NCBI GenBank assembly: GCA_018398765.1
Contig: JAHBMJ010003401.1
Coordinates: forward strand, 1 to 10,820
Origin: Chromera velia
Lineage: Eukaryota > Sar > Chromeraceae
DNA: 10,820 bases
Reading direction: 5' to 3'
A program made the position numbers and the translations under genes. A model generated the notes under the pieces. The model searched no databases and was not told where the DNA came from. It was given only the letters and a program-made list of their open reading frames with translations. Positions 1 to 7,673 of this stretch are shown here, piece after piece. Numbering within the stretch: the first letter of the stretch is position 1; every line of letters starts with the position of its first letter.

Positions 1-232
1 TATGTCTATCTATCGCCAGATTTAGAGGAATTTAGACAGGAATTTACTTAGGCCACGGTGGGCCCATTAGTGATTAGTAATTAGTGGTACCCTAGAGCAC
101 TGTCACCGTTTTGTCTTATAGAGGTCGCCCCCGCAAACGGCAGGGGGGTGTACCTCATCGCTGAGGCTCAGACCACACCCCGTGGCCCACCTGGTTTCCC
201 AGGCTGCTAACAAACAACAATCTATCTGCGTT
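1..232 (-). other. 3' UTR of the LINE
   Basis: This is the non-coding stretch between the RT stop (TAA 233-235) and the left edge of the window, read on the minus strand. It carries a strong hairpin (145-181, listed separately) and a short GC-rich block. It ends in TCTGGCGATAGATAGACATA (complement of 1-20), which recurs nearly unchanged in the opposite orientation at 2579-2598. In LINEs the 3' UTR is often the part of the RNA that the RT recognises; that role is inferred here from position and structure only. Confidence 0.6.
145..181 (-). other. Nested hairpin in LINE 3' UTR with GNRA-type loop
   Basis: On the minus strand the outer stem GGGGTGT/ACACCCC (plus coordinates 175-181 and 145-151) is perfect over 7 bp. 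Inside it sits CCTCA-GCGA-TGAGG (153-166), a perfect 5-bp stem closed by a GCGA tetraloop, which fits the GNRA consensus. Other LINE families use 3' stem-loops for RT recognition; I infer a similar job here. A compensatory-change test across copies of the family would settle it. Confidence 0.6.
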
Positions 233-2344
233 TTACATGCTTTGGTCTATGGGCTGCTCAGAAGGGACTGCTCCAAAAATTGATCTAATGATACAGGACA
301 AAAGGACACTTTGGCTTTGTACACGCCCTCTCTCCATTCTTCTCTCAGCGATTTCTCCTTCTCCCTTTCTCAGCTGTCTTCCTGCTTCCATTACTTCCAG
401 GATGGTCTTGTATTCTTCTTTTCTTCTTTCCGTTCCTCCCTTTCTTTTTGTGATCACTTCGTATCTCTGTGCCAGCACTGTTTCATCTAACGAGCTTCCA
501 GGTGCATACCTTCCTGGGCTTTCCTTGAACACTCTTCTTCTGAACGCCGCCCTCCCCCAAAACTCATCCACCGCACTATGCCCTTCGTTCATCAAGAATT
601 TGAACAGAGTCTCAGTGTGCAGTCTTCCTCTTTGTCCTTCTCTTTTCTCTCTGCAAACTTCTCTTGCTCTCTTTTCTCTTCTCTCGTTCCAGTCTGCTCC
701 TAATGTTCTATACATGTACGCTCTTTCTCTATCATAAATCGGACACTCAGTCAGCATATGGATCTCGTCTTCCAACACCTCTGTTTCCATCCATCTTTTG
801 CAATAAGGGCAGAGTCTCTCCTCCAACGGCACTCTCTGCCTTCCTCTTTCTGGCACTTTTCCCTTTATTCCTGCTAACGTCCTGTCTCCTACTCTGCAGG
901 CTACTCTCCTTCTATGTTCTTCTCTTGGTGCTACCCTTCTATAAGAAAAGGGCACCCATCCCAGTTTTTCTTTCTCTATTTTCATTCCCTCTCTTAGTCT
1001 TTCTTCTGACGCCTTTTCAAACAAAATGAGCTGCAATCTGTTTCCGTTTGCTTTTGTTCGGTGTATGTGTACTATATGGACTTTTCTTCCTTTTTCTCTC
1101 TTTCTTCTATCTCTCTCTCTCACTCCCCTTTCAATTTTCCACCTGAAGATTTCTTTCTTCCTCTCTTTTATTTCTTTATCTGTCTTGCTTACAATCCATC
1201 TTTCTATCCTATCTACTCTTTCATTCACTGCGTGTGTCCCTATCTCTCCTGGCTGGCCTGCGAGCTTCTCTTTTGAAAAAGGATGAAGGCCTCTCTCTGT
1301 GAATAGTGTCTGTGTGCATTTCTTCAAGTGCAGAAAGAAGTGAAAGGGATGCAACTCTGTTCTTCTTCCCCTCTTCAGTTCATCCTCCACTCCTCCTCTC
1401 AAGCAATGAATGACAGCCTGCCCAATCGCCTCCTTCCTCTTTTCTTTTAGTGCCTTTCTTGCCCATCTGATCGTCCTCTCTGCCACTTCAATATCAATTG
1501 GAAACATCCCTCCCTCCATCAATATAGTGTCTGCGCTTTCTGTCTTCCTTAGCCCTAAGACCCACCTCATAAAGCGTCTTTGTTTTTCGCCGAATTCTGT
1601 ACAGGCCTTGTCTGTGCATGGGTGTATCTCGCATCCATACATCCACACTGTACGCACCGTCTGATTAAACAAATGAAAACATTCTACCGGCGGCACAGCT
1701 GGCTCTCTGGCTAACTTTCCTATCAATTCTTGCATGCATCTCTCTGCTCTCACTGCTCTGTCTGCCATCATTACATCCAGGTCGCAGTTTGAGGGAAGAA
1801 CTAGACCCAAAAATGGCTGTGCTTTCTCTTCTTTCAGTACTATGCTGCCTATTCTGATCTCTTCTGTCTGCCTTTGCCTTCTAAACCTCAGTACTCTCGA
1901 TTTGTTAGAAAAGAGGAGACGGAGCGGCTCTGCGTACTTTCTTAATCCTTCCAGCAGTTTGTTCAATTCTCTGTCTGTTGCATCGAGCAAAGTCGTATCG
2001 TCTGCAAATAATATGGAGAAAAAATCTACCCGCCTCCCATCCTCTCCGACTGGTACTTTCGGTCTTTCTCCCTGTTCTCTTATTCTCTTTCTCCCAGCCC
2101 TCCTTTCCTTTTTTACTCTCTCTAACAGGTCGTGTACGTATCCTTTGAAAAAAGTAGGCCCACTGGACCCCCTTTGTTTCATCCCTATCTGTTCTGGATA
2201 CCACTTTCCTGTCCCTTTCACTCTTGCTCTTACTTTCTCGAGCGATAACAAGGCCCATCGGATTAGCTCCTCTGAAACCCCTGCCTCTCTCAGTTGCTGC
2301 TTAAGCTTGCTATGCCCATAATGGATCAGAAGCAGCGTGACCAC
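233..2344 (-). CDS. LINE reverse transcriptase polyprotein, C-terminal part (partial)
   Basis: In a full element this protein copies the element's RNA at a nicked target site (target-primed reverse transcription). Visible RT landmarks, numbered from the GTG codon at 2342-2344, are a domain-4 motif GMKQRGSSGPTFF (residues 54-66), the catalytic box FADD (113-116, with the Asp pair 115-116), and a downstream block around SNKSRVLRF. Residues 512-534 form a C-terminal zinc finger of pattern CX2CX13HX4C (C512, C515, H529, C534), placed as in many LINE ORF2 proteins. The C-terminus is rich in Lys, Arg and Glu. The frame ends at TAA 233-235. The GTG is not a real start: the ORF is cut at the 5' end and lacks the endonuclease domain. 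One oddity is that the normally conserved Gly after Gln in the domain-4 motif is Arg58, so this copy may be inactive. The 703 codons contain no internal stop, which suggests a fairly young insertion. RT identity is secure; the clade is not. Confidence 0.92.
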   Translation of the reverse strand: MVTLLLIHYGHSKLKQQLREAGVSEELIRWALLSLEKVRARVKGTGKWYPEQIGMKQRGSSGPTFFKGYVHDLLERVKKERRAGRKRIREQGERPKVPVGEDGRRVDFFSILFADDTTLLDATDRELNKLLEGLRKYAEPLRLLFSNKSRVLRFRRQRQTEEIRIGSIVLKEEKAQPFLGLVLPSNCDLDVMMADRAVRAERCMQELIGKLAREPAVPPVECFHLFNQTVRTVWMYGCEIHPCTDKACTEFGEKQRRFMRWVLGLRKTESADTILMEGGMFPIDIEVAERTIRWARKALKEKRKEAIGQAVIHCLRGGVEDELKRGRRTELHPFHFFLHLKKCTQTLFTERGLHPFSKEKLAGQPGEIGTHAVNERVDRIERWIVSKTDKEIKERKKEIFRWKIERGVRERDRRKREKGRKVHIVHIHRTKANGNRLQLILFEKASEERLREGMKIEKEKLGWVPFSYRRVAPREEHRRRVACRVGDRTLAGIKGKVPERGRQRVPLEERLCPYCKRWMETEVLEDEIHMLTECPIYDRERAYMYRTLGADWNERREKRAREVCREKREGQRGRLHTETLFKFLMNEGHSAVDEFWGRAAFRRRVFKESPGRYAPGSSLDETVLAQRYEVITKRKGGTERRKEEYKTILEVMEAGRQLRKGEGEIAERRMERGRVQSQSVLLSCIIRSIFGAVPSEQPIDQSM

Positions 2345-2518
2345 CGGTACCGTACCGCAGCTATAACATGTCTGCCTTTCGGATACACGTACGGCTGGGG
2401 GCTATGGCATTTGCCCTGCCTACACTGCATGGATCGATATCTTAATGACATACGATTGCAGTTAGCTTCCTCCTTACCTGATGAGAGGATTGAAACAGAA
2501 TAGCTTAAAAGTGTTTAA

Positions 2519-2648
2519 TCACGGAATATATTTATTCACTAGTTATTCACTTCAAAAGTAACGCCCCGCCCTGCTAGCTCTGGCGACAGATAGATATAGC
2601 GGGAAGGCCCTAGGGCGGAACATATCAATCAATCAATCAATCAATCAA
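2519..2648 (+). mobile_element. Retroposon-like 3' end with (TCAA)6 tail
   Basis: A GC-rich block follows AT-rich flank. It has an inverted repeat CCGCCCT (2566-2572) / AGGGCGG (2612-2618) around TCTGGCGACAGATAGATATA (2579-2598), and ends in six TCAA units (2625-2648). A stem-loop followed by a short simple-repeat tail is typical of LINE or SINE 3' ends. The 20-mer matches the 3' end of the minus-strand LINE with two transitions, so the two may share an RT recognition tail. No ORF or clear tRNA head is seen upstream, and the left boundary is a guess. It could also be an unrelated tail plus a chance microsatellite. Confidence 0.45.
2625..2648 (+). repeat. (TCAA)6 microsatellite
   Basis: There are six perfect TCAA units, directly after the GC-rich block ending near 2620. 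Just beyond, 2654-2680 holds a loose 12-bp tandem built on TCAGGAATRTAT. The microsatellite is probably the tail of the retroposon-like sequence to its left. Confidence 0.95.
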
Positions 2649-2824
2649 TATAATCAGGAATATATTCAGGAATGTATTCCTAAATTAATTAAGGGAGGGT
2701 CCCCGTCCGGTAGTGTACGGGGCTCATAAGATTGAAGTTCTGTCATACAAAGTCAGTACTGCAATCTCTTGGGTTCAAGCTAAATAACAGATGACTTGCT
2801 ATTGACTGCATGCGAGCACCATTA
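2649..2824. other. Intergenic spacer, no gene seen
   Basis: The spacer holds the AT-rich GGAAT repeats at its left, a small dyad CCCCGT (2701-2706) / ACGGGG (2717-2722) with a 10-nt loop, and nothing that reads as a gene on either strand. Confidence 0.5.
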
Positions 2825-2928
2825 ATTCTACATGCATGCTGTATGGTGCGCTCGACGCCGCGCCCACCGTAGATATGGTCCTGACACAAATGCTTGTCAT
2901 AGTCATACTCTAACCTCCATAATGCTAC
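2825..2928 (-). repeat. 104-bp direct repeat, copy A
   Basis: This copy aligns without gaps to 5742-5845 over 104 bp, with 11 differences, all of them transitions. A C-rich tract (2930-2940) follows on the plus strand, read as GGGAGGGGG on the minus strand. On the minus strand, the reading frame that opens the decayed ORF in copy B is also open here from an ATG at 2898-2900, but it leaves similarity at the repeat edge and soon meets a TAG. The amino-acid changes between copies are mostly non-synonymous, so the repeat is not kept as protein. Its family is not recognised. Confidence 0.9.
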
Positions 2929-2940
2929 GTGCCCCCTCCC

Positions 2941-4101
2941 TCCAGAGTGGCGTCCCTGCCACTTAAATCGCATGGGGCAGTCATGCCATACACAGTGCTA
3001 AGCAGAACAGAGTCAAACAATCGCATTCGCTATTGATTGAGCTGACAACCATTGCATGACTCAAGGCGAGCTCTCTTATATCACATGAAAGGCAGAGTTA
3101 AGGATTGCTCACAGGACTCAAACCTAAAGTTCAGCAGCTCATGAGATGTACTGATATGATTGGTTTCTCCACAGCCAACCCAGTCACCTCTGCCTAACTT
3201 CAACTCTCATTTTCTTTCTTTGCCGATCGATCTGAGTGTCTGCCTTGTTCTCGCAATCATACTACGCTGACAGTAAAGACTCTGAGTTGTCCGTCCTTCT
3301 GTTTTCTTTGTTCCTTTCCTGTTGAAGCATCTTTTTCCGTTGGCATTTATGCAAAAGGCTTCGGGGTCAATCTTTCTTCTCGAAGGTAAAGATCGTGAAT
3401 TCGATGATCGATGCGAATGATTGTTCTGACAGCTAGCCCAGCGTGAAACACACATATGGTTAACACAACCATCCAATTTCTCTCATCGCTCCTTTGTCGT
3501 CTCACCTTTCTTTGCAGTTTGTTTTTTTTTGTTACTACGACGGCTTCTCATCTTGATTCCCTTTCATCTTTCTTTCCATCCACACCTCTCTCTTTCCTTT
3601 TGCCACATATTCCTTCTCTCTCTGAGAACCACTCACACCCATATGAACCTACGTGCCCCTTCCCTCCTAACCACGTCCCCGCGGTCTAAGCACGCAAAAG
3701 ACTTAGTGCTAAGACGCGTATGATGGGTAAAAAAACTCTGGGCAAACAATGTGAGATCAGGTGCGGACAGAATCTGACAGACACGCTGACAGATTGATCA
3801 CTGAACGATCAAGCGGACGAAGGAAACAGAAATGAACTGCAAGCCAAACGCGAGTGTGAGGTCTCCCCTTCCATTAATGCTCTTTCAACAGAAATCGATG
3901 GCTCAATTAAAGAAGACAACAGGTAATGTTCCTTACACTGGTAAGAGCAGGCAAAGAAAACGAATCAGATACGTCACAACGAGGCGAAGTGAAATGTAGA
4001 TGGACAAACCAAAGCAAACGAGCACACGATAAAGCCAGGGCTTAAACGATTATGAAGCCTTAATTCTCCATTTCTGCAGGCTTCACTGGCACTGAGAGGT
4101 C
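2941..4101. other. Non-coding interval with a small unassigned ORF
   Basis: I see no recognisable gene. The minus strand has an 89-codon frame at 3207-3476 with some basic, Cys-containing stretches but no motif I know; it may be chance or a remnant. The plus strand is C/T-rich at about 3475-3690, like the antisense of the coding regions elsewhere in the window, and several short minus-strand open pieces there are broken by stops. Two consecutive dyads lie at 3771-3795 (AATCTG/CAGATT, with CTGACAG repeated inside) and 3794-3812 (TTGATC/GATCAA). Their function is unknown. Confidence 0.4.
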
Positions 4102-5817
4102 TTAAATCATTTCCGGAATACCCGCTCGTGCCAGTCGACCAACTTCTTTCCAATACTCCATCTTCTTCTCTTTGTGGAGCCGTACTGCTTTGCTGTCTCC
4201 CTCCTGAGGCAGCAGCGTGAACACCTGCCGGGAAGAATACGTTGGCATCATCTCACGCTTTCGTCTGAGACTCTTGGCCTCGAGTTTCTCTGCATGAGCT
4301 TTCTCCTTCTCCTGTTTTATTTTTTGTTTCCTCGTTGGCTTGGGCCTAAGTTCCCGCCTTTTGCCTCCATTACCTTTGACTGCGACCAATTCCTTCACTT
4401 TCTGTTCTTTCACCTCCTTCCCTCTGTGGCCTCCACCTACCTCCTATGACTGAACATCAATGAAGTTGACCGGCAACTCGGCAGGCTTCGACATTCCACC
4501 CTCTTTCTCCACTCCTCCTTCTCCTACCCCACTCTCTTTCACAATGTTCCTCTCTTGCTCACTTTCTTGCACCATCTCCAGCCCAGGGCAACAGAGATTG
4601 TCATCGTCGAACTGTACTTGACTCAGTATGGATTCATTTGACAACACCCCACTCCTCTCTCTTCCCACTGCATCGCTGTCTCATTATGCAGAGAGACAGG
4701 CTAATGATGTAGGACGTGATGTTTCACTTTCATTCGCGCGATCCTCTCCCACCTGCACCTGTTCGGGACTGAAGTTGGCAGGCGCATCGCAGAGCTGCTC
4801 AGTAACACCTGCCCCCTCGGTGACTCTTCTTACTGCTCTCCACTCCGCACCCCTGTTTCTTTCCCTTCGTGCTTCTTTCCTCCTTCTCCTCCCTTCGACG
4901 ACTGCTGTTCTCTCTGGGTCTTCCTCACCTCGAGGAGCGACATGCTGATCGGATTGCTGAACAAAGCGGAACTGGAATGGGTCCACTCTCGATATGACTT
5001 GGTTGCTGAAACCCCTCGTCTCCTCGCGCAGCCACCCTGGGCGCTCAAACGAAACCCCCGACTGAATACGCTCCTGTCTGATCAAATAAAGCTTGGCCTG
5101 GTGTCTCGTCTCACTCTTTGTTTCCCTTTTTCTTCGCCTCTTCTCTCTCATCCTCTCTGCTTTCCCTTTTTTCTTTATCTGAATGTGTCCAAGCATCATA
5201 GGAGATGGATCATCTGCTGCTGTTGTTGTAATTTATCCATCCCCTTCGGCCAAAGCCATCATCGGGGAGCCGGAACTGAAATCAAACGACGTCCTTGGCT
5301 CCACCTCTGGAAATGTACCCGTAGGCAAACCTGCAGGCAGAACAGGCTGCAAGTCTTTCTCTTCTTTTCTCCTCTCCTCAAAGACTTCTTCAGAACTGTC
5401 ATTGAGCTGTGCAGCTACGGGATGCTACAACCACTGCTTTGCGGAGAATCGGGGGGCTCTTCTTACTTTTCTTTTCTTTTTTTCCTTCGCTTCTGCCTCT
5501 TGCAGGTCTCTCTCTCTCTTCTCAGGCTTCTCTCCCTCTGTGTAAGGCATCGCAGCAGTGAGCAGCCAGGGTTTCAACTCTTCTGCAAGCTCTGAAAGAT
5601 CCGCATCAACAGCGTCGCCCTTCTCCTTGACCGCACCGACCGAGACGTTGCAAAGTTTGTCGGCAATATCGATCACAGAGGCAACTACCGCTAATCTTTC
5701 AGCCCCTTTCCCTTTCTGTCCTACCATTTTTTTGAAGCATGATTCTACATGCATACTGTATAGTGCGCTTGACGCCGCGTCCACCGTAGACACGGTCCTG
5801 ACATGAATGCTTATCAT
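4102..5817 (-). pseudogene. Decayed ORF of unknown family, five in-frame stops, no frameshift
   Basis: Starting at ATG 5815-5817, one frame runs about 571 codons to TAA 4102-4104. It is interrupted only by TAG (5425-5427), TAA (5233-5235), adjacent TAA-TGA (4684-4686 and 4681-4683) and TAG (4444-4446). The pieces between stops read as protein: a first part of ~130 residues with helical, Ala-rich sequence; a middle part rich in Arg and Glu; an acidic stretch; and a basic Lys/Glu/Arg-rich C-terminal part ending near YWKEVGRLARAGIPEMI. No zinc finger, RT, transposase or other catalytic motif is seen. The composition resembles ORF1/Gag-like nucleic-acid-binding proteins, but this is not an identification. 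Because the strand is purine-rich, part of the openness is compositional. However, all long minus-strand pieces fall in the same frame, which favours one real ancestral ORF. A living copy elsewhere in the genome would prove it. Confidence 0.55.
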
Positions 5818-5845
5818 AGTCACACTCTAACCTCCACAATGCTAC
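5742..5845 (-). repeat. 104-bp direct repeat, copy B
   Basis: This is the partner of 2825-2928, in the same orientation and 2917 bp away. It contains the ATG (5815-5817) and about the first 25 codons of the decayed ORF. Minus-strand dyads include ACCGT-GTCT-ACGGT and GACGC-G-GCGTC; the first is weakened by one change in copy A. A C tract (about 5848-5856) follows, as in copy A, and then a T-rich run (5864-5881). Confidence 0.9.
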
Positions 5846-5855
5846 GGTCCCCCCC

Positions 5856-7053
5856 GGGCTACATTTTTAATTTTTTTTTTTAACACAGTTTGTGACTATA
5901 AAAAAATGGTTTTAAAAAAGATAAACAGCGCCTATTTAGCTGTTAGGCACTATTAATAGGCAGTAGTGTTACTATACTAGACTGTGTTACAATGTTACTA
6001 GAAATTTATAAAATCTTACAATTTATAAACTTATTAAACTAGCAAGTAACATATTATATGAATACGCGGTTGAAAGTTCATACACATTCTCATTGCATGA
6101 ACATGCATACACTACACCAAAACACGCATGCACACTACAGCACATAGTACATAGTAAAAGGAGGCCTTACTGTATGCACTACGTAAGATGCACTCTTTTT
6201 CACTTTCAGCATTTGAACACGAAACACCAAAACACCACAAGCACTGTCGAGTAAAAAATCATCTGGGTACAAACAAGTAGAAAGATGTATGCAAAGACAT
6301 AAATGTAGATATCAATCATGCAAACGCACATACAAATAAGAGAAACATGCACACATCCACGTTAATTGACACTCGTTGAGTCATTGCCCCCCTTTTTAAA
6401 TTAAAATGACCAAAGGTATTAGAATGACCAAAGGTATTAGAAAAAAAAACCACGTACTATTAGAATGACCAAAGGTATTAAAGACTAGTAAGAATCGGAC
6501 TTTGGCTAATTAATCACTTTATTCAATCACATTCAATCACTTCATGGAATAATTAAATATATTCTAATCATAAGTCAACAGAGTGGACTCTTAAGTAGGA
6601 CTTAGTAGAATCCAAAGTGACTTTTAAATTTATTATATTCTAGCTCCATTATATAAAGTAAAACTAGGTTACTTGAAGCAATCTAGAATCAAAATTATAA
6701 ACCGTTTTTTCTTTTAAAGTCGCAAAACATCCTATGACTTCATCTCCATGTTTTTTTTCATTTCTACACCAACGAAGACAGCATGACCAAAGAACCTTTA
6801 CCCCAGTTTCTTCTTTCCCACCCCTAGATGAGCAGCCTCCCAAGCCATGCATTTCTAATTTCGTTGACGAGGTCTGTCCTCAAGCGACAGGGCGTGCTGC
6901 CCGCACGAGTGCTCAGAATCGCTCCTCCCATTTTCTTGCCAATCCCTGCCCTTGCTATGCGCTATCAAAGCGTGACTAGAAAGAAAATGAGAATTAAATA
7001 AATTGACTTAATCGAAAATAGTGCTAAGCAAAAGAGAATGGTATATGTCGCTT
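5856..7053. other. AT-rich interval without a convincing gene
   Basis: Base composition shifts sharply to AT-rich after 5860, starting with a T-rich run (5864-5881). Visible structure: a dyad GCCTATT (5930-5936) / AATAGGC (5955-5961); CA-rich sequence at 6090-6380; an 18-bp repeat (6405-6480); and ATTCAATCAC twice in tandem (6521-6540). The 13-mer TAAGTAGGACTTA occurs at 6592-6604 and again at 7400-7412. Short ORFs at 6664-6979 on both strands overlap each other and have no recognisable motif. The T-rich run could be the poly(A) tail of a minus-strand retroposon lying to its right, but no element body is evident. Confidence 0.5.
6405..6480 (+). repeat. 18-bp repeat AATGACCAAAGGTATTAG, three copies
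   Basis: Two perfect adjacent copies lie at 6405-6422 and 6423-6440. A third lies at 6464-6480 and lacks the last base, after a 23-bp spacer with an A-run. The array follows a C5-6/T5 homopolymer step. No function is apparent; it is probably a minisatellite. Confidence 0.95.
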
Positions 7054-7131
7054 ACGTTCATAACTTAGTGGTTAATATACAACATTAACAAACAGAAGAT
7101 CATAGGTTCAATCCTCGCTACCTGCCTTTTT
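7054..7131 (+). ncRNA. tRNA-like Pol III unit (SINE head or decayed tRNA)
   Basis: The A-box-like TAACTTAGTGG (7061-7071) and B-box-like GGTTCAATCC (7105-7114) have tRNA spacing, and a T5 run (7127-7131) could end Pol III transcription. The 3' part (GCTACCTGCC) looks like a tRNA T-stem/acceptor end. However, the acceptor arm finds no 5' partner, the anticodon arm does not pair, and the T loop is one base short. It is therefore not a functional tRNA. A tRNA-derived SINE head or a pseudo-tRNA is likeliest. The parent tRNA cannot be named safely. Confidence 0.45.
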
Positions 7132-7673
7132 AAGGATTAACAAGAAAAGAGATGGGACGTTAACGTCCTGTACTATACAGATTTTGGCCTGTCGCATTTT
7201 GATCGAAATCATATGAAAGACTTCCGAAAGACTTTCTGGAAGACTGCTATGAAATCAGATCGATCGTTGAATCACAAGAAAGCTCTATGCTTCTGACATC
7301 GATCGAGTCTGTCACTAGGGATCGACCTGAATCGCTCCAGCGATATCAAGCCCTGAAGACCCTTGAACCTCTGCAAGCACTTACTAGCGCCAACCCCTCT
7401 AAGTAGGACTTAACACGTGGTGACGCCTAGCTCGAGATCAACAAGATCAAAGAGCTGAGCGAACGGAGACCAACCTTCTCTACCGAACAACAACTATTCT
7501 GCAAGCAACGCAGACCACCTTCTTTGCCCAGAGAAGGTTCATCCAGAGGAAACCAGAACGCTGTGATCATCTACACACATACTACAGGAGCCCACACCTG
7601 CGAGCCATCAACTCAAACCTCAATTTGTACGCCCTCGACTTGGCCGTCCCTTTGGTGTCCTGTGCCTGCAAGG
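7132..7673. other. Non-coding interval before the tandem array
   Basis: There is no gene. It holds a perfect 14-bp palindrome GGACGTTAACGTCC (7155-7168), 23 bp after the tRNA-like unit. A near-perfect dyad lies at 7221-7242 (CTTCC-GAAAG-A-CTTTC-T-GGAAG). GATCGA-type words cluster at 7200-7325, and the second copy of TAAGTAGGACTTA is at 7400-7412. If the LTR retrotransposon's 5' LTR lies inside the window, part of it may be here; its ends cannot be found without the 3' LTR. Confidence 0.45.

Larger units (their letters stand above)
1..2344 (-). mobile_element. 5'-truncated non-LTR (LINE-type) retrotransposon, 3' half
   Basis: The segment holds the C-terminal two thirds of a LINE reverse-transcriptase polyprotein (233-2344) followed by an untranslated 3' region (1-232). 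The endonuclease and most of the fingers part of the RT are missing. The frame stays open only 19 codons above position 2344 before a TAG at 2402-2404, and those codons look unlike RT. 5' truncation is the usual outcome of target-primed reverse transcription. The 3' terminus is not visible because the element runs off the left edge, so its tail and any target-site duplication cannot be checked. The upper (5') boundary is only approximate, within about 2320-2404. The family (clade) is unassigned. Confidence 0.85.

Noticed and set aside
237-2321. Several plus-strand ORFs of 71-195 codons (such as 664-1029 and 1734-2321) with hydrophobic, membrane-like translations
   Set aside because: They lie antisense to the RT ORF. 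The Phe/Leu/Ser richness comes from reading the C/T-rich complement.
233-2648. Twin-priming (5' inversion) of a single LINE insertion to explain the two opposite orientations
   Set aside because: The minus-strand piece already includes the full 3' UTR and terminal 20-mer, so there are two 3' ends; one twin-primed insertion would have only one.
4942-5595. 217-codon plus-strand ORF
   Set aside because: It is the pyrimidine-rich antisense of the decayed minus-strand ORF, full of Phe, Leu, Ser and Cys runs. Its composition is that of a shadow frame.
6664-6979. Overlapping small ORFs on both strands (62 and 81 codons)
   Set aside because: There is no motif, no compositional support and mutual overlap; chance ORFs in intergenic DNA.
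7415-7432. TGGTGACGCC after TAACACG as a primer-binding site with a 5' LTR ending in TAACA
   Set aside because: The complement does not fit the T-arm spacing of a tRNA 3' end, and no second LTR is in the window to confirm a boundary.
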